A DNA stretch of 64,000 bases from CALHVX01 sp964640725. Its GTDB lineage: Bacteria; Pseudomonadota; Gammaproteobacteria; Pseudomonadales; Azotimanducaceae. Location: assembly GCA_964640725.1 (NCBI GenBank), contig CAZXIJ010000010.1, forward strand, positions 70,904-134,903. Reading direction: 5' to 3'. Position 1 is the first letter of the stretch. Each line of letters begins with the position of its first letter. The notes under the pieces are model-generated. The model was not told where the DNA came from. It saw only the letters and a program-made list of their open reading frames with translations, and searched no databases. This document shows positions 26,707 through 34,498 of this stretch, piece after piece. Both the position numbers and the translations under genes were made by a program.

Positions 26707-27621
26707 ATGTCCCTGCCCTCCGCCAGCGCCGTCCTCGAGCTCCTGAAACCGGTCACCTGGTTTGCGCCGATGTGGGCTTTCATGTGCGGCGTCGTTTCCG
26801 CCGGCTTCGCCATCAACGGCGATGCGCCCTGGCTTGCCGTCGGCCTCGGCGCGCTGCTCGCCGGGCCCCTGGTCTGCGGCACGAGCCAGGCCGTCAATGA
26901 CTGGTTCGATCGCGACGTGGACGCCATCAACCAACCGGACCGTCCGGTCCCGTCAGGCCGCATCCCGGGCCGCTGGGGCCTGTACATCGGGGTTCTGTGG
27001 ACGGTTCTGTCGCTGGCGGTGGCTGCCTGGCTGGGCTGGACCGTACTGATGGCCGCCGCCTTCGGGCTGATCATGGCCTGGATCTATTCAGCCCCGCCCC
27101 TGCGCCTCAAGCGCAACGGCTGGTGGGGCAACACAGCTTGCGCCATCTGCTACGAGGGCGTGCCCTGGCTGACCGGTGCGATGGTGGTCGCAGCGATCCT
27201 GCCCGACTGGCGCACCACGACCGTCGCCCTGCTCTACAGTTTGGGCGCGCACGGCATCATGACCCTGAACGACTTCAAGTCTGTGTCCGGCGACCGCCGC
27301 ATGGGCATCGACAGCTTGCCCGTGCTGCTCGGCACCAGCCGCGCAGCAACGCTGGCCTGCTTCACCATGCTGCTGCCGCAGGTCATCGTCATCGCGCTGC
27401 TGCTGTTATGGGGCTTCCCCGCCCACGCTTTGCTGATCGGCATTGCCCTGAGCGTTCAGTTGCTGCTGATGCGCAGCTTGCTCGCGGAGCCCGCGGCCCG
27501 CGCCGCCTGGTACAACGCAACGGGCACCACGCTGTACGTGCTCACGATGCTGGTGGCTGCTCATGCGCTGCGCAGTGCCGCTGCTCTTGGCAGCGCCGCT
27601 GCTCTTGGCAGCGCAGGCTAG
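26707..27621 (+). CDS. bchG: Bacteriochlorophyll synthase BchG
   Basis: The 304-residue UbiA-family prenyltransferase has the Asp-rich motifs NDWFDRDVDAINQPDRPVPS and NDFKSVSGDRRMGIDSLP, plus about eight membrane helices. It esterifies bacteriochlorophyllide a with geranylgeranyl or phytyl diphosphate. ATG 26707 is taken; an adjacent GTG at 26704 is possible. The C-terminus carries a perfect 18-base tandem duplication (27577-27594, 27595-27612) encoding AAALGS twice. Confidence 0.97.
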   Translation: MSLPSASAVLELLKPVTWFAPMWAFMCGVVSAGFAINGDAPWLAVGLGALLAGPLVCGTSQAVNDWFDRDVDAINQPDRPVPSGRIPGRWGLYIGVLWTVLSLAVAAWLGWTVLMAAAFGLIMAWIYSAPPLRLKRNGWWGNTACAICYEGVPWLTGAMVVAAILPDWRTTTVALLYSLGAHGIMTLNDFKSVSGDRRMGIDSLPVLLGTSRAATLACFTMLLPQVIVIALLLLWGFPAHALLIGIALSVQLLLMRSLLAEPAARAAWYNATGTTLYVLTMLVAAHALRSAAALGSAAALGSAG

Positions 27622-27632
27622 GGCGCGCCAAG

Positions 27633-29060
27633 GTGACAGCCACCCAGCAACCGTCAGCCGCACAGGCGACCGGGCACCTTGGCTGGCTCGGCATTGTTCG
27701 GCTGGGGCTGGTCCAGACCAGCCTGGGCGCCATCGTTGTGCTCACCACCAGCACCATGAATCGAGTGATGGTCGTCGAGCACATGCTGCCGGCCATGATT
27801 CCCGGCGCCCTGGTCGCGCTGCACTATCTGATCCAGCTGTCGCGTCCGCGGCTTGGGCACGCGTCCGACGTGATGCGGCGCCGGACCCCGATGGTCCGTC
27901 TGGGCATGTTGGTCCTGGCCCTGGGCGGTATTCTCGCGGCCCTGGCAACGGCGCTCATGGCTACCCAGCCCGGGTACGGCACCGCGTTGGCGGTGCTTGC
28001 ATTCTCCCTGATCGGAGTCGGTGTCGGCGCTTCCGGCACCTCGCTGCTGGCCCTGCTGGCAGCCCTGGTGCCCGACCACCGTCGGGCGGCTGCCGGCAGC
28101 ATGGTCTGGATCATGATGATCGTCGGCTTCGTGCTGACCGCGGGCATCGCGGGGCAGTTCATGGACCCCTTCTCCGGGACCCGCCTGGTCGTCATCACCG
28201 CAATCGTCGCTGCCATCGCCGTGACCGTCACGTTCACCGCCACCCATGGCCTGGAGCCGCGTCACGCCGCCCCTGCGCCAACCCTGGAAGACAAGCCAGC
28301 CAACGCTGCGCCACCCGTTGCCTTCCGGGAGGTACTGAGCGAGGTGTGGGACGAAGCCCGGGCCCGCCAGTTTACGATCTTCGTATTCGTTTCCATGTTG
28401 GCCTACAGCACCCAGGACCTCTTGCTCGAGCCCTTCGCCGGCACTGTGTTTGGTCTCAGCCCTGGCGCATCGACCCAACTTGCAGGCGTGCAGAATGGCG
28501 GAGTGCTGCTCGGCATGTTGCTGGTCGCGGCCCTGGGCACCCGGTTCGCCGGCGCACGTCTCGGCTCTCTCAAGTTCTGGACCATCACCGGCTGCATCGG
28601 CTCGGCGCTGGCCCTCGCCAACCTGGCATGGGCCGGCTTCGCCGGCCCGCCCTGGCCGCTCAAGGCCTCGGTCTTCGCGCTTGGCATTGCCAACGGCTGC
28701 TTCGCCGTCGCGGCAATTGCAACCATGATGGCGCTGGCAGGCCAGGGACGAAAAGGCCGGGAAGGGGTCCGCATGGGTTTGTGGGGCGCGGCCCAGGCCA
28801 TCGCCTTTGCCCTGGGTGGGTTCCTGGGCACCGCGCTGTTCGACCTGCTGCGCGCCCTTGAGCTCACGCCGGCGACAGCCTATGCCTGCGTATTCGCGAT
28901 CGAAGCCCTGATTTTCCTCTGCGCAGCAGCGCTGGCCCGAAAGGTTCAGCACAGCGCAGCAACAACCAAACACCAGACTGCCGCGAGCAGCAGCGAACAC
29001 GCCTCTATGGGCGTGAAAGCGGCACTGGCCAACAACAACCGCTGGAGGTTGACCTCATGA
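27633..29060 (+). CDS. PucC-family transporter-like protein between bchG and bchP (BCD family MFS)
   Basis: The 475-residue protein has twelve predicted membrane helices with PucC-family signatures TSTMNRVMVVEHMLPAMIPG, YLIQLSRPRLGHASD and STQDLLLEPFAGTVFGL. It is a paralogue of LhaA; genes in this bchG-x-bchP position in Rhodobacter are thought to act in bacteriochlorophyll delivery or LH assembly. The start is the GTG at 27633 with AAGG upstream. An in-frame extension to 26997 lies inside bchG and is discarded. It overlaps bchP by four bases. Confidence 0.93.
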   Translation: MTATQQPSAAQATGHLGWLGIVRLGLVQTSLGAIVVLTTSTMNRVMVVEHMLPAMIPGALVALHYLIQLSRPRLGHASDVMRRRTPMVRLGMLVLALGGILAALATALMATQPGYGTALAVLAFSLIGVGVGASGTSLLALLAALVPDHRRAAAGSMVWIMMIVGFVLTAGIAGQFMDPFSGTRLVVITAIVAAIAVTVTFTATHGLEPRHAAPAPTLEDKPANAAPPVAFREVLSEVWDEARARQFTIFVFVSMLAYSTQDLLLEPFAGTVFGLSPGASTQLAGVQNGGVLLGMLLVAALGTRFAGARLGSLKFWTITGCIGSALALANLAWAGFAGPPWPLKASVFALGIANGCFAVAAIATMMALAGQGRKGREGVRMGLWGAAQAIAFALGGFLGTALFDLLRALELTPATAYACVFAIEALIFLCAAALARKVQHSAATTKHQTAASSSEHASMGVKAALANNNRWRLTS

Positions 29061-30310
29061 GCAGAACAGATCGGATCGAGCAGTTCGACGTTATCGTTGT
29101 CGGAGGCGGCCCCGCCGGCGCCACTGCGGCCGAGGCGCTGGGGCGCGAAGGCCACTCCGTCCTGGTGCTGGAGCGCGGCACCCGCATCAAGCCTTGCGGC
29201 GGCGCGATTCCGCCCAGGTTGATCCGGGACTTCGACATCCCCCAACACGTGCTTTGCGCGCACATCAACGAAGCGCGCATCATCGCGCCGAGCGAACGCT
29301 ACGTCGACATGCCCATCGAGGGCGGCTACGTCGGCATGGTCGACCGGGAAACCTTTGACCCCTGGCTGCTGGAAAGAGCCTGCGAGCATCCCGGAGTGGA
29401 GCGGCGCCGCGGCAATTTCCAGAACCTGTTCGAAGGGGCGGGCTGCGTGCGCGTGGAGTACCAGGACCTGGACACCCCGAACCGGGACGTCCGCCACGTC
29501 GAGGCCAAGCTCATCGTCGGTGCCGACGGCGCCAACTCAACGGTCGTCAGTCAGGGCCTGTACCGCAAGTCACGCCTGTCGCTGGTGACGGACCGCGCCG
29601 AGACCCTGCGGTTTGTGCCGGGCGAAAACCCGATGCACCACGTCGCGGCCTACCACGAAATCGTTGAGACGCCGGCAGACTTTGACGCCGCGCGCCGCTG
29701 TGACGTGTTCTACGACGGCAGTATCTCTCCGGACTTTTACGGCTGGGTGTTTCCCCACGGGAACAAGCTCAGCATCGGCGCTGGCACAGCGCAGCGTCGC
29801 TTCTCCCTGCGTGATGCGGTCGCAGACCTGCGCGAGCGCGCCGGCCTCGCTGATGCGCCGACGATCCGCAAGGAAGGCTCGCCGATCCCGCTGCACCCGC
29901 TGACCCGATGGGACAACGGCCGCAACGTCATCGCCGTCGGCGACGCCGTCGGCGTGGTCGCGCCGTCCTCCGGCGAAGGCATCTACTACGCCATGGTCAG
30001 CGGCCAGCTGGCCGGCGAAGCCGTCGCCAAAGCGCTGGCAACGCAAGACGCAACGGCCCTCAAGATGGCTCGCAAGCAGTTCATGCGCGATCACGGGCAA
30101 ACGTTCCGCATGCTCGCGATGATGCAGCGGTTCTGGTACCGGTCTGATGGTCGCAGGGAGCGCTTCGTGAAGATCTGCAACGATCGCGACGTTCAGCAGC
30201 TGACCTGGACGGCTTACATGAACAAGCGTCTGGTGCGCGCCAAGCCGGTCGCCCATGCCAGGATCTTCTTCAAGAATGTGGGACATCTGACCGGACTGGC
30301 GCCCGCCTGA
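29057..30310 (+). CDS. bchP: Geranylgeranyl diphosphate/bacteriochlorophyll reductase BchP
   Basis: The 417-residue flavoprotein has a dinucleotide-binding start (FDVIVVGGGPAGATAAEALG), the GGR segment KPCGGAIPPRLI, and the second FAD motif NVIAVGDAVGVVAPSSGEGI. It reduces three double bonds of the geranylgeranyl tail to phytyl. It is some 20 residues longer at its C-terminus than typical BchP. ATGA overlap with the previous gene indicates one operon bchG-mfs-bchP. Confidence 0.97.
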   Translation: MSRTDRIEQFDVIVVGGGPAGATAAEALGREGHSVLVLERGTRIKPCGGAIPPRLIRDFDIPQHVLCAHINEARIIAPSERYVDMPIEGGYVGMVDRETFDPWLLERACEHPGVERRRGNFQNLFEGAGCVRVEYQDLDTPNRDVRHVEAKLIVGADGANSTVVSQGLYRKSRLSLVTDRAETLRFVPGENPMHHVAAYHEIVETPADFDAARRCDVFYDGSISPDFYGWVFPHGNKLSIGAGTAQRRFSLRDAVADLRERAGLADAPTIRKEGSPIPLHPLTRWDNGRNVIAVGDAVGVVAPSSGEGIYYAMVSGQLAGEAVAKALATQDATALKMARKQFMRDHGQTFRMLAMMQRFWYRSDGRRERFVKICNDRDVQQLTWTAYMNKRLVRAKPVAHARIFFKNVGHLTGLAPA

Positions 30311-30419
30311 GTCCTGCCCCCCGCCGCCTGCCAAGGAGACCCTTGGCCGGCCGGCCCCGCGCCCCGCAGCCCGGGCGCAGCCACCCCGCAAGGGCCCGCT
30401 CAGGGCAGCGTCCTAGCCT

Positions 30420-30875
30420 ATGAACCCATATCTCGTTGCCGGCGGCGTCGCGCTCGCCGTTGCCCTGGTTGGCGGCCTCGCCACGGACGTCGGCACCTGG
30501 TACCGCGAGCTGAAGAAACCCTCGTGGAACCCGCCCGATTGGCTCTTCGGCCCGGCGTGGACGCTGATCTACGCGCTCACGGCCTGGTCTGCCGCCCGTG
30601 CCTGGCTCAATGCCCCGGAAGCAGACCGTCTGCTGCTGGTCCTGGCACCCTTCGCGGCCAACGCGGGGCTGAATGCGGCATGGAGCGTGCTGTTCTTTAC
30701 CGTCAAGCGTCCGGACTGGGCGCTGATCGAAGTCGGCGCTCTGTGGCTGTCCATCGTGGCGCTGATCGTGATCGTGCTGCCCATTGATCGCCAGAGCGCG
30801 CTGCTGCTGGTGCCTTATCTGGTGTGGGTCAGCTTCGCCGCGACCCTGAACGCGAAGATTGTTGCTCTGAACTGA
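30420..30875 (+). CDS. tspO: TspO/MBR tryptophan-rich sensory protein
   Basis: The 151-residue protein has five predicted membrane helices with the family segments WYRELKKPSWNPPDWLFGPAW and ANAGLNAAWSVLFF. In Rhodobacter, outer-membrane TspO binds porphyrins and influences photosynthesis gene expression in response to oxygen through the PpaA/PpsR pathway. It ends the plus-strand regulator and bch series, 109 bases after bchP, and converges on pufC. Confidence 0.95.
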   Translation: MNPYLVAGGVALAVALVGGLATDVGTWYRELKKPSWNPPDWLFGPAWTLIYALTAWSAARAWLNAPEADRLLLVLAPFAANAGLNAAWSVLFFTVKRPDWALIEVGALWLSIVALIVIVLPIDRQSALLLVPYLVWVSFAATLNAKIVALN

Positions 30876-30899
30876 AGGCCGATCGAGCCCGCAACGCAA

Positions 30900-30922
30900 A
30901 GCGCCGGCACAAGGCCGGCGCT
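30900..30922 (-). terminator. Hairpin between tspO and pufC
   Basis: A nine-base-pair GC-rich inverted repeat (GCGCCGGC with GCCGGCGC plus an A-T pair, five-base loop) sits between convergent genes. On the minus strand it is followed by a short TTTG run, fitting the end of the puf transcript. It may act in both directions. Confidence 0.6.
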
Positions 30923-30967
30923 GCGGGTGGCACCGGACCCCGTCCGGCTGCCTTTGTCAGGCCTGGG

Positions 30968-31996
30968 TCAGGGGTTCAGCCCCGGGTAGTGCTTTGCCAT
31001 GGCGGCACCGCCGAGCGGCTTGTTCTGCCCCTGGTGGCAGCTCTGGCAATTCACCTTGGGCCCATCGCCCGTGGGTCCCTGTCGCTCTGCCGGCAGAGCC
31101 GAGGCCAGCGGCCCGAGATACAGCTCGTTCACGGACTGCACCATGCCCAGCCCGTGCCAGGCGGTCGTACGCGTCGGAGCGCTTTCCTCCCAGGACGCAA
31201 AAGCTCGGCTGTTGTGGCAGAAGGTGCAGTTCACCCCCAGGGACTGCGACAGATGCATCATCAGCGCGTAAGTCTCTTCCGTATCCTTGATGTTGCTTGG
31301 ATTCGAGCCCGCGGGCAGTGCGGTTGTGGCCGCAACCCGAATATTGCCCAGATCGTCCATCCTGGTTTCGAGGTAGCGCTCAAAGGGATCGTAGGGCAAC
31401 GACGTAAAGCCGTTGTCGGCAACACCCGCCCGGTTTTGCTTGGCGTTCCAGCCAAGCACGTTGGGCGTACGCTCGTCTTCCGCCAGGGTCCAGATGTACT
31501 CCGGTACATTTTTGCCCCGGTGGCAGGTGTAACAGGTCACGCCGGTCTCGCCGACATGGCTCGCGTGCACCTCATTGATACCGCGCGTCATCTGCAGCAT
31601 GCGGCGCGAGACGACTTTCGTGTAGATATCATCCGATGCCAGATTGCCGCCCACGTGGCAGTAGTTGCACCCTTCCTCCGGCGCGACCCATTCGGTCATC
31701 GCCGCCATCGTTCGGGTGAACTCCGCCACCGACAGGTCGCCAAGGACCTGCACATTCTGGTACAGGTCACCGGCCTTGGGCCCGCCCGCCGGGACCGCGG
31801 GCGCGATCGCGGGCAGGTCGCCAGTGGTCACCTTCGATTCCGGGTTGTCGATCTCGACCATGCCCGTTCCGCGATAACCCTGCTGTGTCGAGTCCATGGG
31901 GGGCAACTCACAGCCCGCCGCCAGGAACAGCAGCACAAGGCTGCCGGCAAGGCTTCGGGTTGCCGATGCGGCCCGCGTAATCAGTGACTTGCTCAT
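30968..31996 (-). CDS. pufC: Photosynthetic reaction centre cytochrome c subunit PufC (four-heme)
   Basis: The 342-residue lipoprotein has signal peptide LAGSLVLLFLAAGC with lipidation Cys29, and four CxxCH heme sites at 110-114, 155-159, 257-261 and 317-321. The bound tetraheme cytochrome re-reduces the special pair and accepts electrons from soluble carriers such as HiPIP or cytochrome c. It is last in pufBALMC; its start overlaps the pufM stop (ATGA). Confidence 0.98.
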   Translation of the reverse strand: MSKSLITRAASATRSLAGSLVLLFLAAGCELPPMDSTQQGYRGTGMVEIDNPESKVTTGDLPAIAPAVPAGGPKAGDLYQNVQVLGDLSVAEFTRTMAAMTEWVAPEEGCNYCHVGGNLASDDIYTKVVSRRMLQMTRGINEVHASHVGETGVTCYTCHRGKNVPEYIWTLAEDERTPNVLGWNAKQNRAGVADNGFTSLPYDPFERYLETRMDDLGNIRVAATTALPAGSNPSNIKDTEETYALMMHLSQSLGVNCTFCHNSRAFASWEESAPTRTTAWHGLGMVQSVNELYLGPLASALPAERQGPTGDGPKVNCQSCHQGQNKPLGGAAMAKHYPGLNP

Positions 31997-32967
31997 GGCA
32001 TTACCCCGCTCATCAGCGCCGGATCAACCATCGGCGCAATACTTGGATACGGTGGGACCAGCCCATGCTTGAGTCCCCACAGGTACCAGTTATCTACCAC
32101 CGTGCCCGTGAGCAGGATGCCGATGCCCCCGGTCAGCGGGCAGAGCACGGCAAACCACCAGGCCCAACGGTGAATCGATTCCATCGTGGCGTTAAAGCCC
32201 ATGGTCCAGCGCCAGAACAGCGCCGCCCGTTCGGACGCTGTTCCCCGGTCAACGATCTGCTCGATCTCCCGGTCACCGCCGAAACGGTTAACCGCCAGAA
32301 TCGTCGCCGCGTGCATGGCAAACAAGAGCACCGAGCCATACAGGAAAGCGATAGACAGCATGTGGAACGGGTTGTAGAACAGGTTGCCGTACTTGATGGA
32401 GAACGCAGCGGTCCAGTCCAGGTGCGGAAAGATGCCAAAGGGCACCGCCTCGCTCCAGCTGCCCATCAGGATCGGGCGAATGAAGCCGAGCACCAGAAAC
32501 AGCCAGATGGCCGCGGCGAAGGCCCAGGCCGTGTGGGTGCCGAGCCCGAGCGCCCGGGCCCGGGTGTACATCCGGCACCACCACAGCAGAATCGAAGCGG
32601 TCAGAAAACCACCGGCGACCAGCCACCAACCACCTTCGTTCAGAGGCGGAAAGGACAGGCCGTACTCCGGAGCCGGGGGCTCAAGGGCCAGCCAGAACAG
32701 TTGCCGCAAAAACTCGATGGGGTCCCAGCCTACGGAGGCCCACATGTTGAGGCCGATAATCTCGAAGGCAAGAAATCCGAACAGCAAGGCCATGAAGCCC
32801 GTTGTGCCCAGGTAAAAGGGACCGATCTGCGAGTCGCCGATATAGCCGGCGAGCTTGTTGATGATCCCGCCCTGTCGCTCGAACTCTGTGCTCGGTATCG
32901 GCACCCCTTCGTAGGGCTCTGCCGGATGCACCTGAATGCGGTTGAAGAAACTCTGATATTCAGCCAT
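31993..32967 (-). CDS. pufM: Photosynthetic reaction centre M subunit
   Basis: The 324-residue five-helix protein begins MAEYQSFFNRIQVHPAEP. Ligand segments are visible: FYNPFHMLSIAFLYGS and LLFAMHAATILAV for bacteriochlorophyll and Fe, and ESIHRWAWWFAVL for the quinone site. It is the widely used phototroph marker. It lies 12 bases downstream of pufL. Confidence 0.98.
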   Translation of the reverse strand: MAEYQSFFNRIQVHPAEPYEGVPIPSTEFERQGGIINKLAGYIGDSQIGPFYLGTTGFMALLFGFLAFEIIGLNMWASVGWDPIEFLRQLFWLALEPPAPEYGLSFPPLNEGGWWLVAGGFLTASILLWWCRMYTRARALGLGTHTAWAFAAAIWLFLVLGFIRPILMGSWSEAVPFGIFPHLDWTAAFSIKYGNLFYNPFHMLSIAFLYGSVLLFAMHAATILAVNRFGGDREIEQIVDRGTASERAALFWRWTMGFNATMESIHRWAWWFAVLCPLTGGIGILLTGTVVDNWYLWGLKHGLVPPYPSIAPMVDPALMSGVMP

Positions 32968-32979
32968 GGCGTCTTCTCC

Positions 32980-33807
32980 CTATGCCGGCCAGATCGGCAG
33001 ATCGAGCCACCAGTTCCACCACTCGGGCCAGCCCCGGGTCCAGAAAGGCCCACTGATAATGATGCACACCGCACTCCAGAAAACCGCGGCAAGAGCCAGG
33101 AACAGGCCCAGCCGGTGAATGCCGAGCGCGCCGATCGAGTAACCGATGGTGTCGCGGTAGTAGGTGTTCTCGTGTTCCGCCGTCTTCACCGGCTCGCCTT
33201 TTTTCGGATTGGTCGCCGACAGGATCAAAGACCCGTGCAGCGCCAGCGCAAAGGTGGTGGTGAAGAAGAAGGTAATGGCGATCATGTGCGCCGGGTTGTA
33301 GTGAAAGTGCAGGTACTGGTACCCCACGTTCGACACCCAATCGAGATGGCTCAGAATTCCGTAAGGGAAACCGTGGCCCCAGGCGCCCAGCAGCAGGGGC
33401 CGGAAGATAACGAGGGTGACGTAGGCCAGGATCGCGTAGCTGAAGGCGATCGGCACGTGGTAGCCCATCCCGAGCTTGCGGCAGATTTCCACTTCGCGAA
33501 GCGCCCAACTCACAAAGGCGCCCGTCGCGCAGATCGTGATGATCTGCCAAAGCCCGCCCTCCTTGAGCGGCGCCAGACCAAGACCGTATTTCAGATCAGG
33601 CGGCGCGATGTTGATCTGCCAGACGTTCCAGGTCGGTCCCAGGGCCGCGCCCCAGAGGATCAACGCTGTGCCCAGCACTGCAAAAAATATGGTGGTGATA
33701 CCGAAAAAGCCGACATAGAACGGCCCGACCCAGAAATCGAACAGATCCCCGCCGATCAGGGTGCCGCCGCGGACCCGGTATTTTCGTTCGAAACTCAGCA
33801 TGGACAT
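32980..33807 (-). CDS. pufL: Photosynthetic reaction centre L subunit
   Basis: The 275-residue five-helix protein begins MSMLSFERKYRVRGGTLIGG, with the His ligands in FHYNPAHMIAITFFF, FALALHGSLILSA and IGALGIHRLGLF. It pairs with PufM to bind the special pair, accessory pigments and quinones. A 115-base spacer with a stem-loop separates it from pufA, whereas pufL-pufM-pufC are packed. Confidence 0.98.
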   Translation of the reverse strand: MSMLSFERKYRVRGGTLIGGDLFDFWVGPFYVGFFGITTIFFAVLGTALILWGAALGPTWNVWQINIAPPDLKYGLGLAPLKEGGLWQIITICATGAFVSWALREVEICRKLGMGYHVPIAFSYAILAYVTLVIFRPLLLGAWGHGFPYGILSHLDWVSNVGYQYLHFHYNPAHMIAITFFFTTTFALALHGSLILSATNPKKGEPVKTAEHENTYYRDTIGYSIGALGIHRLGLFLALAAVFWSAVCIIISGPFWTRGWPEWWNWWLDLPIWPA

Positions 33808-33918
33808 GTCAATTTCCTATCCGCTGTAGGAGTGGTCAAAGGTTGCGAACGCCGCCATCAGCTTGCGCCGGATTGCGGGAGCCGGCCGACACTTGCCGAC
33901 GACGACGTTCGCCATCGC

Positions 33919-33947
33919 AGTCTCAGACGAAATTCGTCAGAGAGACT
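33919..33947 (-). promoter_or_regulatory. Stem-loop spanning the pufA stop codon
   Basis: On the minus strand AGTCTC pairs with GAGACT around an inner GACGA/TCGTC stem, with the pufA TGA inside the structure. In Rhodobacter, hairpins between pufBA and pufLM stabilise the LH1 message and set the excess of LH1 over reaction centres. The same use here is inference. Confidence 0.6.
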
Positions 33948-34135
33948 ACTGGGCGAGCCACTGCCTCTTCCACGTTCAGTTGCTCGATACCTACGCTTGC
34001 CGATGGACCTTCGATCCAATTGAAACGATCGGTGCTAAGCACGATGAAGTGGATGAGGACGGCTAGCGTGAAGAGAAATACTGTCATAGCGATCAGTATT
34101 CGCCTCGGATCGAAAAGTAGCCAAATACGCCACAT
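33923..34135 (-). CDS. pufA: Light-harvesting 1 alpha subunit
   Basis: The 70-residue single-helix antenna polypeptide begins MWRIWLLFDPRRILIAMTVF and contains the bacteriochlorophyll ligand His in FTLAVLIHFIVLSTDRFNW. The sequence through DRFNW is the standard LH1 alpha core. It lies 11 bases after pufB. Confidence 0.97.
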   Translation of the reverse strand: MWRIWLLFDPRRILIAMTVFLFTLAVLIHFIVLSTDRFNWIEGPSASVGIEQLNVEEAVARPVVSLTNFV

Positions 34136-34146
34136 AACTGTTTCCC

Positions 34147-34359
34147 CTAACTAAGAAAAGGAATGACAGAAGCTGCAGCGGATTGCACGTTTTCGAGCAT
34201 CGCGTAGCCATCTGGGCCCGGGAACCAGGGGCGCCACATCCACACGAGTACGTGTGCAATGATGGCAACGATCGTGAAACCGATGAAACCCATGATGAAA
34301 GCACCATGGAATTCTTTGGCTTCATTGCTCGTCATCCCCGAAAGGGTTGCATCACTCAT
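34147..34359 (-). CDS. pufB: Light-harvesting 1 beta subunit (long C-terminus)
   Basis: The 70-residue antenna polypeptide has NEAKEFHGAFIMGFIGFTIV, then IIAHVLVWMWRPWF with the bacteriochlorophyll ligand His. Common LH1 beta chains end within a few residues of WRPW, but this one continues 24 residues (from PGPDGYAMLENVQS) into the periplasm. AAAGGAG precedes the ATG. It is first of pufBALMC; no pufQ or pufX is present. Confidence 0.95.
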   Translation of the reverse strand: MSDATLSGMTSNEAKEFHGAFIMGFIGFTIVAIIAHVLVWMWRPWFPGPDGYAMLENVQSAAASVIPFLS

Positions 34360-34393
34360 GGTGTGCTCCTTTGGTTGACCTTGAGACCATTAC

Positions 34394-34409
34394 CCGCACC
34401 AAAGTGCGG
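34394..34409 (-). promoter_or_regulatory. Small stem-loop in the bchZ-pufB spacer
   Basis: A perfect six-base-pair hairpin (CCGCAC/GTGCGG, four-base loop) lies in the 139-base gap before pufB. There is no U-run, so it is more likely a processing or stability element than a terminator. No PpsR box was found in this gap. Confidence 0.4.
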
Positions 34410-34498
34410 CCCCAACGAACCTGGCAAAGGCAAGCCCCTGCGTCGGTTCGCCATCCATTCGGCAAGCCGAATGAATTCGTTGCTGGCAAGCGGCGCCA

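Noticed and set aside
26997..27632. In-frame upstream extension of the PucC-like gene
   Set aside because: It lies entirely inside bchG in another frame; the GTG at 27633 with AAGG upstream fits the family N-terminus.
31984..34023. 679-codon plus-strand open frame
   Set aside because: Antisense shadow of pufM, pufL and pufA; composition is that of a reverse-complement frame and there is no ribosome-binding site.
34360..34498. pufQ or pufX, or a PpsR box, near pufB
   Set aside because: The 139-base gap has no usable open frame and no TGT-N12-ACA (the closest candidate has 13 bases between half sites); nothing resembling pufX follows pufM, where pufC starts at once.
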